From Paenibacillus_AB hodogayensis (GTDB lineage: Bacteria > Bacillota > Bacilli > Paenibacillales > NBRC-103111), in the NCBI RefSeq assembly GCF_039536325.1, contig NZ_BAAAYO010000006.1, positions 434,001 to 498,000 on the forward strand: DNA of 64,000 nucleotides. The letters run 5' to 3'. Made by a program: the position numbers and the translations under genes. Positions 8,091-16,781 of the stretch are shown here, piece after piece. The notes under the pieces were generated by a model, which was not told where the DNA came from, did not search any database, and was given only the letters and a program-made list of their open reading frames with translations. Every line of letters starts with the position of its first letter. Positions within the stretch are counted from its first letter, which is position 1.

Positions 8091-9842
8091 ATGAAACTGA
8101 GACATACGCTTGTGCCGACGCTGCGCAACGACCCGTCCGACGCCGAAACGAACAGCCACCGCTTCCTAATCCGGGCCGGTCTGATTCGTTCGCTCGCCTC
8201 CGGGGTGTACTCGTATTTGCCGCTCGGTCTTCGCGTTCTGCGCAACATCGAGCGCATCGTCAGGGAAGAAATGGAGAAAGCGGGCGCCGTCGAGGTGCTC
8301 CTCCCCTCCCTTCATCCTGCGGAACTGTGGCAGGAAAGCGGACGCTGGGACTTGTACGGCGATGAGCTGATGAGGCTCAAGGACCGGCACGGCCGGTCGT
8401 TCGCCCTCGGCGCGACGCACGAGGAGGCCATCACGGCTCTTGTCCGCGACGAAGTGAAGTCTTATAAGAAGCTGCCGCTTACGCTGTTCCAGATTCAGAC
8501 CAAATTCCGCGACGAACGGCGCCCGCGCTACGGCCTGCTGCGCGGGCGGGAATTCGTGATGAAGGATGCCTATTCGTTTGATGCCACGCCGGAAGGTCTC
8601 GACCGGAGCTACGCGGTCATGTACGAAGCGTACTCCGCCATATTCCGCCGTTGCGGGCTGACGTTCCGGTCCGTCGAAGCCGATTCCGGCTCGATCGGAG
8701 GTACGGATACGCATGAATTCATGGCTTTGGCAGACATCGGCGAAGATACGATCGTCCATTGCGAAAGCTGCGGCTACGCCGCCAACATCGAGCTGGCGGA
8801 ATCGGCGGGAAGAGCCGCCGATGCGGATTTGCCGGAACCGGGGCTGGCGGCGGCATTGACGGATGCTGCGTCCGCGACCATGCCCGGGCAGCCGCAGACC
8901 GCCGATACGCCGGACGTCCGGACGATCACGCAGCTCACCCGGTTTCTCGGCGTAGAAGCGCGCGAGATCATCAAATCGCTGGCTCTGCTCGCCGACGGCC
9001 GCCCGTACGTCGTCCTCGTCCGGGGCGACCGCGAGTTGAACGAGACGAAGGTCAAGCGGCTGCTTGGCGCTTCCGTCGTCGAGATGATGAGCGAGGCCGA
9101 CATTGCCGGCTTGCTCGGTTCCGTGCCCGGCTTTATCGGGCCGGTCGATCTGGACCCCAAAGTCGGGATCGTCGCCGACGAGGAAGTACGCGGCATGCCG
9201 ACCGCAGTAGTCGGAGCGAACGCCGTCGACCGCCATTTGACCGGTGTCGTCCCCGAACGACATTTTCCGGTCGGCCGGTACGGCGATCTGCGTATGGCAT
9301 CGCCTGGGGACGCCTGTAAACGTTGCGGAGAGCCGCTGCAATTCGCCAAAGGCATCGAGGTCGGCCACGTCTTCAAGCTGGGCACGAAGTACAGCGAGGC
9401 GCTCCGGGCTACCTTTCTCGACGAACACGGCCGCTCCTTGCCATATATAATGGGATGTTACGGCATAGGCGTTTCCCGCCTGCTGTCGGCCATCGTCGAG
9501 CAGCATCACGACGAAGCCGGCATCGTCTGGCCCGCCGCCGTCGCACCGTACGGCGTACATCTGATCGTCATCCAGACGAAGGATGCCGCACAGGCCGAGC
9601 TGGCGGAGCGGCTGTACCGGGAGCTCCGCAACGCCGGCTGCGAGGTGCTCCTTGACGATCGTGACGAGCGGCCCGGCGCCAAATTCGCCGATGCCGACCT
9701 GCTCGGTCTGCCGCTCCGGGTCACGATCGGCAAACGGGCCGCCGACGGCATCGTCGAGTGCAAGCCACGAAGCGCGGCGGAACCGTTCGAGCTGGAAGCC
9801 GATAAGCTTCCGGGCTATGCGGCCGCTCTGACCGGACACTGA
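8091..9842 (+). CDS. proS: Prolyl-tRNA synthetase, bacterial type with editing insert
   Basis: Charges tRNA-Pro. The 583-residue class II synthetase has motif 1 around the opening 60 residues, motif 2 in FRDERRPRYGLLRGREF, and motif 3 in GCYGIGVSRLL. Between motifs 2 and 3 lies the long insert (about residues 230-400) that in bacterial enzymes hydrolyses mischarged Ala-tRNA-Pro. An anticodon-binding domain closes the protein. The length fits the family. The gene sits between proB and proA, so proline synthesis and proline charging share the T-box. A second ProRS elsewhere in the genome cannot be excluded. Confidence 0.97.
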   Translation: MKLRHTLVPTLRNDPSDAETNSHRFLIRAGLIRSLASGVYSYLPLGLRVLRNIERIVREEMEKAGAVEVLLPSLHPAELWQESGRWDLYGDELMRLKDRHGRSFALGATHEEAITALVRDEVKSYKKLPLTLFQIQTKFRDERRPRYGLLRGREFVMKDAYSFDATPEGLDRSYAVMYEAYSAIFRRCGLTFRSVEADSGSIGGTDTHEFMALADIGEDTIVHCESCGYAANIELAESAGRAADADLPEPGLAAALTDAASATMPGQPQTADTPDVRTITQLTRFLGVEAREIIKSLALLADGRPYVVLVRGDRELNETKVKRLLGASVVEMMSEADIAGLLGSVPGFIGPVDLDPKVGIVADEEVRGMPTAVVGANAVDRHLTGVVPERHFPVGRYGDLRMASPGDACKRCGEPLQFAKGIEVGHVFKLGTKYSEALRATFLDEHGRSLPYIMGCYGIGVSRLLSAIVEQHHDEAGIVWPAAVAPYGVHLIVIQTKDAAQAELAERLYRELRNAGCEVLLDDRDERPGAKFADADLLGLPLRVTIGKRAADGIVECKPRSAAEPFELEADKLPGYAAALTGH

Positions 9843-9921
9843 GCGGGCTGTAGAACTCGCCGCCCGTTACCCGAACATACCCGAACGAACGCCATAAACG
9901 AAACCGAAGGAGGCTTTTCCA

Positions 9922-11169
9922 ATGAGTGAAGTACGCGACAAAGCGTCTAGAGCGAAACAGGCCACCCGCCTGATGAACGGGCTGACGACGGAACAGAAGA
10001 ACGAGGCGCTCGCTTTGATGGCCGATGCGCTTATTGCCGAAAGTGCGGTAATTCTGGAAGCGAACGCGAAAGATTTGGAACGCGGCCGGCGCGACGGAAC
10101 GAGTGAATCGCTGCTGGACCGGCTCGCTTTGAACCCGAAGCGCATCGCCGGTATCGCCGAAGGCTTGCGGCAAATTATCGATTTGCCCGATCCGACTGGA
10201 CTGCTTCTGGACGACACGACGCGACCGAACGGCTTGAACATCCGTAAAATCAGCGTCCCGCTCGGCGTCGTCGCCATCGTCTACGAGGCTCGGCCGAACG
10301 TCACCGTCGACGCGGCCGGACTGTGCCTGAAGAGCGGCAACGCCGTCGTGCTGCGCGGAGGCTCTGCGGCGCTCGAATCGAACAAGGCGATCATCGCCGT
10401 CATGCATGACGCGCTCTCCCGCTCCGCGGTTCCGGCGGAGAGCCTGCAACTGATCGAAAGCTCCGACCGCGCTTCGGTCGACGAGCTGCTCAAGCTGAAC
10501 GGCCTGCTGGACGTCATCATTCCTCGCGGCGGCCGCTCGCTGATCCAGAATGTGCTGAAAAACGCCACCGTGCCGGTTATCGAGACGGGAGAAGGCATCT
10601 GCCATACGTATTTGGACGATGAAGCCGATCCCGCCATCGCCGATCCGATTGTCATCAACGCCAAGGTGCAGCGCCCGTCCGTCTGCAACTCGCTGGAGAC
10701 GCTGCTCGTGCACGAGCGATACGCCGCCCGGCATCTGGCGGAGCTGGCCGGAAAGCTGAAGGAGCTTGGCGTCGAGCTGCGAGGCTGCGCCAAAAGCAGG
10801 ACGCTCGTTCCCTGGATGGGCGAAGCGACCGAAGAGGACTGGCGCACCGAGTACGGCGAACTGATTCTGTCCGTCAAAACCGTCAGCGGTTTGGACGAGG
10901 CGCTGGACCATATCCGCGAGTACGGCACGTTCCATTCGGAATGCATCGTCACCGAGCACGCAGGACGGGCCGCGCAGTTTCTGCGCGACGTCGACGCGGC
11001 CGCCGTCTACCATAACGCGTCGACCCGTTTCACCGACGGCTTCGAATTCGGCTACGGCGCCGAGATCGGCATCAGTACGCAAAAGCTGCATGCTCGCGGA
11101 CCGATGGGACTGCCTGCGCTGACCTCGACCAAATTCATCGTGCAAGGGAACGGCCAAATACGCGGGTAA
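9922..11169 (+). CDS. proA: Gamma-glutamyl phosphate reductase
   Basis: NADPH-dependent reduction of gamma-glutamyl phosphate to glutamate semialdehyde, the second step of proline synthesis. The 415-residue protein has the aldehyde dehydrogenase-like fold, with catalytic Cys255 in the motif KVQRPSVCNSLET. AAGGAGG precedes ATG 9922. It works in a complex with ProB in other bacteria. It lies 79 bases after proS and 35 bases before proC with no terminator between, so all appear to be one unit. Confidence 0.97.
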   Translation: MSEVRDKASRAKQATRLMNGLTTEQKNEALALMADALIAESAVILEANAKDLERGRRDGTSESLLDRLALNPKRIAGIAEGLRQIIDLPDPTGLLLDDTTRPNGLNIRKISVPLGVVAIVYEARPNVTVDAAGLCLKSGNAVVLRGGSAALESNKAIIAVMHDALSRSAVPAESLQLIESSDRASVDELLKLNGLLDVIIPRGGRSLIQNVLKNATVPVIETGEGICHTYLDDEADPAIADPIVINAKVQRPSVCNSLETLLVHERYAARHLAELAGKLKELGVELRGCAKSRTLVPWMGEATEEDWRTEYGELILSVKTVSGLDEALDHIREYGTFHSECIVTEHAGRAAQFLRDVDAAAVYHNASTRFTDGFEFGYGAEIGISTQKLHARGPMGLPALTSTKFIVQGNGQIRG

Positions 11170-11204
11170 CCGCCACACTACCGACAAGGAGGGAACTATT
11201 CGCC

Positions 11205-12077
11205 ATGAGCCACACTTTGTTAACCGAAACGATCGCCTTCGTAGGAGCCGGTGCGCTCGCCGAATCGATATTTGCCGGCCTGATCGAGAAAGGCATCACC
11301 GCGCCGCAGCAATTGTTCGCGGTCAACCAGAGCAACGACGAACGACTCGCCTATGTTAGGGACACTTACGGCATGCGCGCATCGCGCGATCCCGAGGAAC
11401 GCGACTCGGCGATTCGGGAAGCGGGTATCGTCATCCTGAACATGAAGCCCAAGGACGCGGCCGCCGGCATCTCGGACATTCGCCATCTACTGGGGCCGAA
11501 TCAATTGATCGTCTCGGTCATCGCCGGCTTATCGATCGGGACGATTCATCATCTGCTCGGCGCTCCCCTGCCGGTCGTCCGGACGATGCCCAACACGTCC
11601 AGCACGATCGGGCTCGGTGCCACGGGCATCAGCTTCTCCGAGGCGGTTACGGCGGAGCGGCGGGCCACGGCGCTTTCGCTGTTCCGGGCGATCGGGGAAG
11701 TGTCCGTCGTCGAGGAGGAGCGGCTCGAAATCGTGACCGGCGTATCCGGCAGCGGCCCCGCTTACATCTACTACTTCATGGAAGCGATGATTGCGGCCGG
11801 CGTCGAAGGCGGCCTGTCCGAGGAAGCGGCGCGCTCGCTGACGGTACAGACCGTACTGGGCGCTGCCCAAATGGTCAAAACGACGAACGAGGCGCCTCAG
11901 GAGCTTCGCCGCAAAGTCACGTCGCCGAACGGCACGACGGAAGCCGCCATCAAGCTGATGGAGTCCGAGGGCGTAGCCGACGCCATCTCCCGCGCGGTGC
12001 TGCGCTCGGCGGAGCGGGCTCGCGAGATCGGCCTCGGACTGGCCGAACAGTCGTTGGCCCACGGAAAGCGGGTGTAG
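11205..12077 (+). CDS. proC: Pyrroline-5-carboxylate reductase
   Basis: Reduces 1-pyrroline-5-carboxylate to L-proline, the final step. The 290-residue protein has the N-terminal nucleotide-binding motif AFVGAGALAES (residues 11-21), a conserved central APLPVVRTMPNT segment, and the C-terminal signature VSGSGPAYIYYFMEAM in the helical dimerisation domain. AAGGAGGG precedes ATG 11205. Its stop codon is only 3 bases before the mtnW start, so methionine-salvage genes follow directly in the same unit. Confidence 0.96.
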   Translation: MSHTLLTETIAFVGAGALAESIFAGLIEKGITAPQQLFAVNQSNDERLAYVRDTYGMRASRDPEERDSAIREAGIVILNMKPKDAAAGISDIRHLLGPNQLIVSVIAGLSIGTIHHLLGAPLPVVRTMPNTSSTIGLGATGISFSEAVTAERRATALSLFRAIGEVSVVEEERLEIVTGVSGSGPAYIYYFMEAMIAAGVEGGLSEEAARSLTVQTVLGAAQMVKTTNEAPQELRRKVTSPNGTTEAAIKLMESEGVADAISRAVLRSAERAREIGLGLAEQSLAHGKRV

Positions 12078-12080
12078 CCG

Positions 12081-13373
12081 TTGAGCGATTATTGCGTAGC
12101 CACCTACCGCTGCTTCGACGAGAATGCCAATTTTCATAAAAAAGCGCAATCGATCGCCGTCGGACTGACGGTCGGAAGCTGGACGGAGCTGCCTGCCGCT
12201 CAACAAAAGCAGATGGAGAAGCATCTCGGACGGGTGCTGTCCGTCGAAGTCTCGGAACCCGGAGCGGGTCAGGACGGGAACGCTGCGGGCCGCTACGCGG
12301 ATATCCGCATCGCCTATCCGGACGTCAACTTCAGCGCCGACATTCCGGCATTGCTCGTCACCGTCTTCGGCAAGCTGTCGATGGACGGAGCCATCAAGCT
12401 GATCGATCTGCAGTTTTCCCCCGCTTTCGCGAGCGGCTTCGGCGGCCCCAAGTTCGGCATAGCGGGCGTCCGCGATCTGCTCGGAGTTCACGACCGGCCG
12501 CTGTTGATGAGCATCTTCAAATCGGTGGTGGGCCACGATCTGGACGAGCTGGGCCGGCAATTCTACGGCCAGGCGGCCGGCGGGGTCGACTTGATCAAGG
12601 ACGACGAGATTTTGTTCGAAAACCCGCTTACTCCGATCGAAAAGCGGGTCGAGACGTGCATGGCCGCCGCCCGCCGAGCCCGCGAGACGACCGGCCAGCA
12701 GCTGCTCTACGCCGTCAACGTCACAGGCCCGGCCTCCAAGCTCGCCGAACAGGCGAAGAAGGCGATCGGGGCGGGAGCGAACGCCCTGCTGTTCAACGTA
12801 CTTGCCTACGGCTTCGATACGATGCGCGAGCTGGCCGCCGATCCGGATATTAACGTCCCGATCGCCGCTCACCCAGCGCTTGCCGGCGCACTGTATCCGT
12901 CGCCGCACTACGGCATAGCGGCTTCGGTGCTTCTCGGCAAGCTGATGCGGCTAAGCGGCGCCGATCTGGTTCTCTTCCCGTCGCCGTACGGCTCGGTCGT
13001 CATGCCGAAAGCGGAAAATATGGCGATCCGCCACGCGCTCGTAACCGAACAGCTCGACGGAGACTACCTTTACCGCGCGCCCGACGATGCGGGAGCGCCG
13101 CGCGGCCCGGCCCCGCAGCTGCGGACAAGCTTCCCCGTCCCGTCGGCCGGCATACATCCTGGACTTGTCCCGTGGATTATCCGCGACTTCGGACAAGACG
13201 TGGTCGTCAACGCCGGAGGAGGCATACACGGTCATCCGCTCGGCACGGCGGCAGGCGGACAAGCGTTCCGCCAGGCGATCGACGCCGTGCTCGAAGGCCG
13301 GACGCTGTCCGCTTATGCCGAGACGCGGCCGGAGCTGCGCGCGGCGATCGAGCGTTGGGGGGCCAAAGAATGA
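12081..13373 (+). CDS. mtnW: 2,3-diketo-5-methylthiopentyl-1-phosphate enolase (RuBisCO-like protein)
   Basis: A RuBisCO-like protein that enolises the diketo intermediate of methionine salvage rather than fixing CO2. The 430-residue chain contains GGVDLIKDDEILFE, in which Lys173 is the residue carbamylated in RuBisCO and Asp175/Glu176 are metal ligands. The start is TTG at 12081, three bases after the proC stop, with only a weak ribosome site inside proC, so coupling to proC translation is likely. It overlaps mtnX by 4 bases (ATGA). The protein is slightly longer than Bacillus MtnW, with the extra length near residues 60-68. Confidence 0.93.
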   Translation: MSDYCVATYRCFDENANFHKKAQSIAVGLTVGSWTELPAAQQKQMEKHLGRVLSVEVSEPGAGQDGNAAGRYADIRIAYPDVNFSADIPALLVTVFGKLSMDGAIKLIDLQFSPAFASGFGGPKFGIAGVRDLLGVHDRPLLMSIFKSVVGHDLDELGRQFYGQAAGGVDLIKDDEILFENPLTPIEKRVETCMAAARRARETTGQQLLYAVNVTGPASKLAEQAKKAIGAGANALLFNVLAYGFDTMRELAADPDINVPIAAHPALAGALYPSPHYGIAASVLLGKLMRLSGADLVLFPSPYGSVVMPKAENMAIRHALVTEQLDGDYLYRAPDDAGAPRGPAPQLRTSFPVPSAGIHPGLVPWIIRDFGQDVVVNAGGGIHGHPLGTAAGGQAFRQAIDAVLEGRTLSAYAETRPELRAAIERWGAKE

Positions 13374-14044
13374 AGCGGCCCGTTCTGTTTTGCGATTTTG
13401 ACGGCACGATTACGGAAAGCGACAATATCGTAGCGATTATGCGGCACTTCGATCCGCCCGGCTGGAAGCCGCTGGTGGACCAAGTCGTCAGCGGCCAGAT
13501 CAGCATCCGCAACGGTGTCGGACGCATGTTCGAGTTGCTGCCGTCCGAGAGACGCGAGGAAGTCGCCCGCTTCGTATTCGATACGGCACGCATCCGTGCC
13601 GGCTTCCCGGAGCTGCTCCAATATTGCCGCGATCGCGATATCGAGTTTCTCGTCACGAGCGGCGGCATCGACTTTTTTCTGCAGCCTCTGTTGGAGCCTT
13701 TCCCTATTCCGCAAGACCGTATTTACTGCAACGCCAGCGATTTCTCGGGGGAACGCATTCGCATCGTCTGGCCGCATCCGTGCGACGAGCATTGCTCGAA
13801 CGATTGCGGCATGTGCAAAACGACGGTCATCCGCCGTTATCCGCAAGACAGCTACATGCGAATTCTGATCGGCGACAGCGTGACCGATTTTGCCGGAGCG
13901 CAGCTCGTCGATCTCGTCTACGCGCGATCGCATCTGATCGACAAATGCGAGCAGCTCGGCTTGCCGTACGTACCGTTCGACACGTTCCACGACGTCGTGC
14001 AGCATCTGCACACGATACAGGAAGGAGCACAGTCCCGTGAGTAA
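13370..14044 (+). CDS. mtnX: 2-hydroxy-3-keto-5-methylthiopentenyl-1-phosphate phosphatase
   Basis: A HAD-superfamily phosphatase of 224 residues that acts on the MtnW product to give the acireductone. The nucleophile motif is DFDGT (Asp9, Asp11), and the metal-binding motif near the C terminus is GDSVTD. A Cys-rich patch (CDEHCSNDCGMC) in the middle is typical of MtnX and may bind a metal. The true ATG is 13370, overlapping the mtnW stop as ATGA. MtnX plus MtnW replace the single MtnC enolase-phosphatase of other bacteria. Confidence 0.93.
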   Translation: MKRPVLFCDFDGTITESDNIVAIMRHFDPPGWKPLVDQVVSGQISIRNGVGRMFELLPSERREEVARFVFDTARIRAGFPELLQYCRDRDIEFLVTSGGIDFFLQPLLEPFPIPQDRIYCNASDFSGERIRIVWPHPCDEHCSNDCGMCKTTVIRRYPQDSYMRILIGDSVTDFAGAQLVDLVYARSHLIDKCEQLGLPYVPFDTFHDVVQHLHTIQEGAQSRE

Positions 14045-14684
14045 CGATTCCTTGTACACGCTGGAGCAGCGACAGCAGGCTTTCACCCAATTGCGCGAGG
14101 TAAAAAGCGAATTGGCGGCGCGCGGCTGGTTCCCGGCAACGAGCGGCAACTTGTCCGTTCGAGTCGGCGACTTCGCTGGTGACCGCTTCGCCTTCGCCGT
14201 TACGTCGAGCGGCAAAGACAAGTCGAAGCATACGTCGGAAGACTACTTGATCGTCGACGGCAGCGGACGGCCCATCGAAGCGACGACGTTGAAGCCGTCG
14301 GCCGAGACGCTCATCCATTGCGAGATTTACCGCTTGACTGGCTGCGGAGCCGTATTCCACGTCCACACCGTATTTAACAACATCGTGTCGGAGCTGTACG
14401 CGGAGCAAGGCAGCGTTCCGTTCCAAGGCGTGGAACTGATCAAAGCGTTCAACATTTGGGAAGAAAACGCCCGCATTGAAGTGCCGATTCTCCCCAACTA
14501 TACGGACATTCCGCGGATCGCCGCTTTGGTCGAAGAACGCATCGACAAGAGCGTGCCGGGCATCGTGCTGCGCAACCACGGCATCTACGCCTGGGGCACC
14601 AACGTATTCGAGGCGAAGCGGCATTTGGAAGCTTTCGAGTTTTTGTTCGAATATGCTTACCGCTGGAAAGCGCTGAACCTGTAA
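14037..14684 (+). CDS. mtnB: Methylthioribulose-1-phosphate dehydratase
   Basis: Class II aldolase-fold zinc enzyme that dehydrates 5-methylthioribulose-1-phosphate, the step just before MtnW. Zinc ligands are visible as His108 and His110 (FHVHT) and His181 (LRNHGIYAWG), with the conserved Glu90 of KPSAETLIH in the usual place. It is 215 residues long and starts at GTG 14037, eight bases inside the mtnX 3' end, preceded by AAGGAG. It is the last gene of the unit and is followed directly by a strong terminator. The acireductone dioxygenase mtnD, which follows in Bacillus, is absent here. Confidence 0.93.
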   Translation: MSNDSLYTLEQRQQAFTQLREVKSELAARGWFPATSGNLSVRVGDFAGDRFAFAVTSSGKDKSKHTSEDYLIVDGSGRPIEATTLKPSAETLIHCEIYRLTGCGAVFHVHTVFNNIVSELYAEQGSVPFQGVELIKAFNIWEENARIEVPILPNYTDIPRIAALVEERIDKSVPGIVLRNHGIYAWGTNVFEAKRHLEAFEFLFEYAYRWKALNL

Positions 14685-14686
14685 CA

Positions 14687-14725
14687 AATTCAAAGGGGCC
14701 CCTTAGCGGGCCCCTCTGAATTTTT
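14687..14725. terminator. Bidirectional intrinsic terminator shared by mtnB and dnaD
   Basis: GGGGCCC (14695-14701) pairs with GGGCCCC (14708-14714), extended outward by AATTCA/TGAATT. A T run follows on the plus strand and its mirror on the minus strand. The dnaD stop codon lies in the loop (14703-14705), so one stem arm also encodes the last DnaD residues. Confidence 0.88.
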
Positions 14726-15404
14726 GCGTATATTGCTTCGCTTGCTCCGGCGTTTGGACGCGGTTGCGGCTCCATTCCAGCAAAATGCGGTCGATATAGC
14801 GGAAATGGATGACGCCTGCGAACACCGCTTCTTTCAACGCTAACATTATGAGCGCCTCCGGATAACGGTCTCGGTCCAACCATTGCGAAATGTTCTCGCA
14901 CTCCATCGGCGTCAACGGCCGAGCAAACTCCTTCTCGAACACGGTAAAAATATTGTCCCCGCCGGTTTCCGACGGAGGCGTCGGCGCAGCCCTTCCGGCT
15001 CGCGAAGCGCCAACAGGCTCTGCCTTCCGGTCCTGCCCCGCCAGCCAGACGGCCGCCAGCCTTTCGTACATAGGCGTCAAGTTATACATCTCGCTTAACA
15101 CGCCGGTGACCTGATCGATATCTTCGTCGATCTGCAGCAGCCCTTCCTTCATCAGTCGCTCGATGGCCTTGATTACCGCGTCCGGCGACGCCGCGAGGCG
15201 TTCCTGCAGCTCCTCGATGGTCGGAAATTCCTTGCCCTCCCGGTCCTTGAACGCCATCAGTTGAATGAGCAGCATCGCTTCCGTATCGGACATCTTCAGC
15301 TTCTTATAATGACTGAGCAGCAGCAGCGGAACCGACACGCCGCCGGCGTTCAGCGCCGCGATCATGCCCCGCTCGGGTGCTTTGCGGTCTTCCCCTCTCG
15401 ACAT
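14703..15404 (-). CDS. dnaD: DnaD-family replication initiation protein
   Basis: A primosomal protein needed in Firmicutes for DnaA- and PriA-dependent loading of the replicative helicase. The 233-residue protein has the N-terminal winged-helix domain (about 15-110; SDTEAMLLIQLMAF, TIEELQERLAAS) and the C-terminal DnaD domain (about 150-225) with the ending SQWLDRDRYPEALIMLALKEA. ATG 15404 is preferred to GTG 15410 because AGGGAGG is seven bases before the ATG. It sits downstream of asnS, the conserved Bacillus order asnS-dnaD. The usual next gene nth is missing; proline/methionine genes converge on it instead. Confidence 0.92.
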   Translation of the reverse strand: MSRGEDRKAPERGMIAALNAGGVSVPLLLLSHYKKLKMSDTEAMLLIQLMAFKDREGKEFPTIEELQERLAASPDAVIKAIERLMKEGLLQIDEDIDQVTGVLSEMYNLTPMYERLAAVWLAGQDRKAEPVGASRAGRAAPTPPSETGGDNIFTVFEKEFARPLTPMECENISQWLDRDRYPEALIMLALKEAVFAGVIHFRYIDRILLEWSRNRVQTPEQAKQYTQKFRGAR

Positions 15405-15428
15405 GCGCACGCCTCCCTCTCAACGCTC

Positions 15429-16721
15429 TTATGGGTACAATCGGTTCAATAAACGCGGGAACGGAATCGTCTCCCGTACGTGCTCCAGTCCGCAAATCCA
15501 GGCAACGGTGCGCTCCAACCCGAGCCCGAAGCCGGAATGCGGCACCGTACCGTAGCGGCGCAGATCCAAATACCAGCGGTATGCGTCTTCGCCCAGCTCG
15601 TGCTCGGCAAACCGCTCCTGCATCAGCTGCGGGTCGTCGATCCGTTGGCTGCCGCCGATGATTTCCCCGTACCCTTCGGGCGCGATCATATCGGCGCACA
15701 GCACCACTTCCGGACGCGTCGGGTCGGGTTTCATATAGAATGCTTTGAACGAAGCCGGGTAATGCGTAATGAAGACCGGCTTGTCGAACTGGTTGGCGAT
15801 CTCCGTTTCGTGCGGCGCCCCGAAGTCTTCGCCCCAGGCGATCTCGTGGCCGCTTTCCTGCAGTCGGCGAATCGCTTCGTCGTACGTTATGCGCGGGAAC
15901 GGAGCTTGCACGTTTTCCAGACGGGACACGTCTCTCCCCAGCGTCTCCAGTTCCTTGCGGCAATGCTTCAGCACGTACTGCACCACATACGATACGAACT
16001 GCTCCTGCACGACGAGGTTTTGCTCGTGATCGACGAACGCCATCTCCGGCTCGATCATCCAAAATTCGATCAAATGCCGGCGCGTCTTCGACTTCTCCGC
16101 CCGGAACGTCGGTCCGAACGAATACACTTTGCCGAGCGCCATCGCCGCCGCTTCCATGTACAGCTGCCCGCTCTGCGTCAAATAGGCGTCCTCGTCGAAA
16201 TATTTCGTATGAAACAGGTTGGTCGTGCCTTCGCAAGACGACGGTGTCAAAATCGGAGGGTCGACCAAATAAAAGCCGTTCTCGTCAAGATAGTGCTGCA
16301 CGGCGCGGATGATGTGCGAGCGGACGACCATAATCGCGCGCTGCCGCGGCGAACGAAGCCACAAGTGACGGTGGTCCATCAAATAATCGACGCCATGCTC
16401 CTTCGGGGTAATCGGATAATCGACGGCGATCTGGATCGTTTCGATTCCGGTCACGTTCAGCTCGAACCCGCTCTGGCTGCGAGTGTCCTCACGTACCGTA
16501 CCCGTTATATACAGAGAGCTTTCCTGGGTCAGCTTGACCGCAGCTTCCCATACGTCCTCGGGCACCTCGCTTTTGACAACGACTCCTTGGATGAATCCCG
16601 TTCCGTCGCGAAGCTGCAAAAACTGAATTTTCCCGCTGGACCGCTTGTTGTGCAGCCAGCAGCCGATGCGCACCGATTGCCCGGCGTGCCGGCTTACGTC
16701 CCTGATCGTGGCAAGCTCCAT
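15429..16721 (-). CDS. asnS: Asparaginyl-tRNA synthetase
   Basis: Charges tRNA-Asn. The 430-residue class IIb synthetase has an N-terminal OB-fold anticodon domain (about 1-110). Its catalytic core has motif 2 as FRAEKSKTRRH, where the absence of the AspRS-specific residues favours Asn, and motif 3 as GFGLGLERTVAW. GGGAGG precedes ATG 16721. It is followed by dnaD after 24 bases. In Bacillus ypmB-aspB-asnS-dnaD are adjacent; here aspB is absent and other genes lie between ypmB and asnS. Confidence 0.96.
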   Translation of the reverse strand: MELATIRDVSRHAGQSVRIGCWLHNKRSSGKIQFLQLRDGTGFIQGVVVKSEVPEDVWEAAVKLTQESSLYITGTVREDTRSQSGFELNVTGIETIQIAVDYPITPKEHGVDYLMDHRHLWLRSPRQRAIMVVRSHIIRAVQHYLDENGFYLVDPPILTPSSCEGTTNLFHTKYFDEDAYLTQSGQLYMEAAAMALGKVYSFGPTFRAEKSKTRRHLIEFWMIEPEMAFVDHEQNLVVQEQFVSYVVQYVLKHCRKELETLGRDVSRLENVQAPFPRITYDEAIRRLQESGHEIAWGEDFGAPHETEIANQFDKPVFITHYPASFKAFYMKPDPTRPEVVLCADMIAPEGYGEIIGGSQRIDDPQLMQERFAEHELGEDAYRWYLDLRRYGTVPHSGFGLGLERTVAWICGLEHVRETIPFPRLLNRLYP

Positions 16722-16781
16722 ATGTACGCCTCCCGTATGGTTTTCCTTTTCCCGCTATCTTCCGTGGCGAATGCGCCCCTG

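Noticed and set aside
9721..11187. A 488-codon minus-strand frame opposite proA
   Set aside because: proA and the end of proS on the plus strand account for this region fully; the mirror frame shows no recognisable motif.
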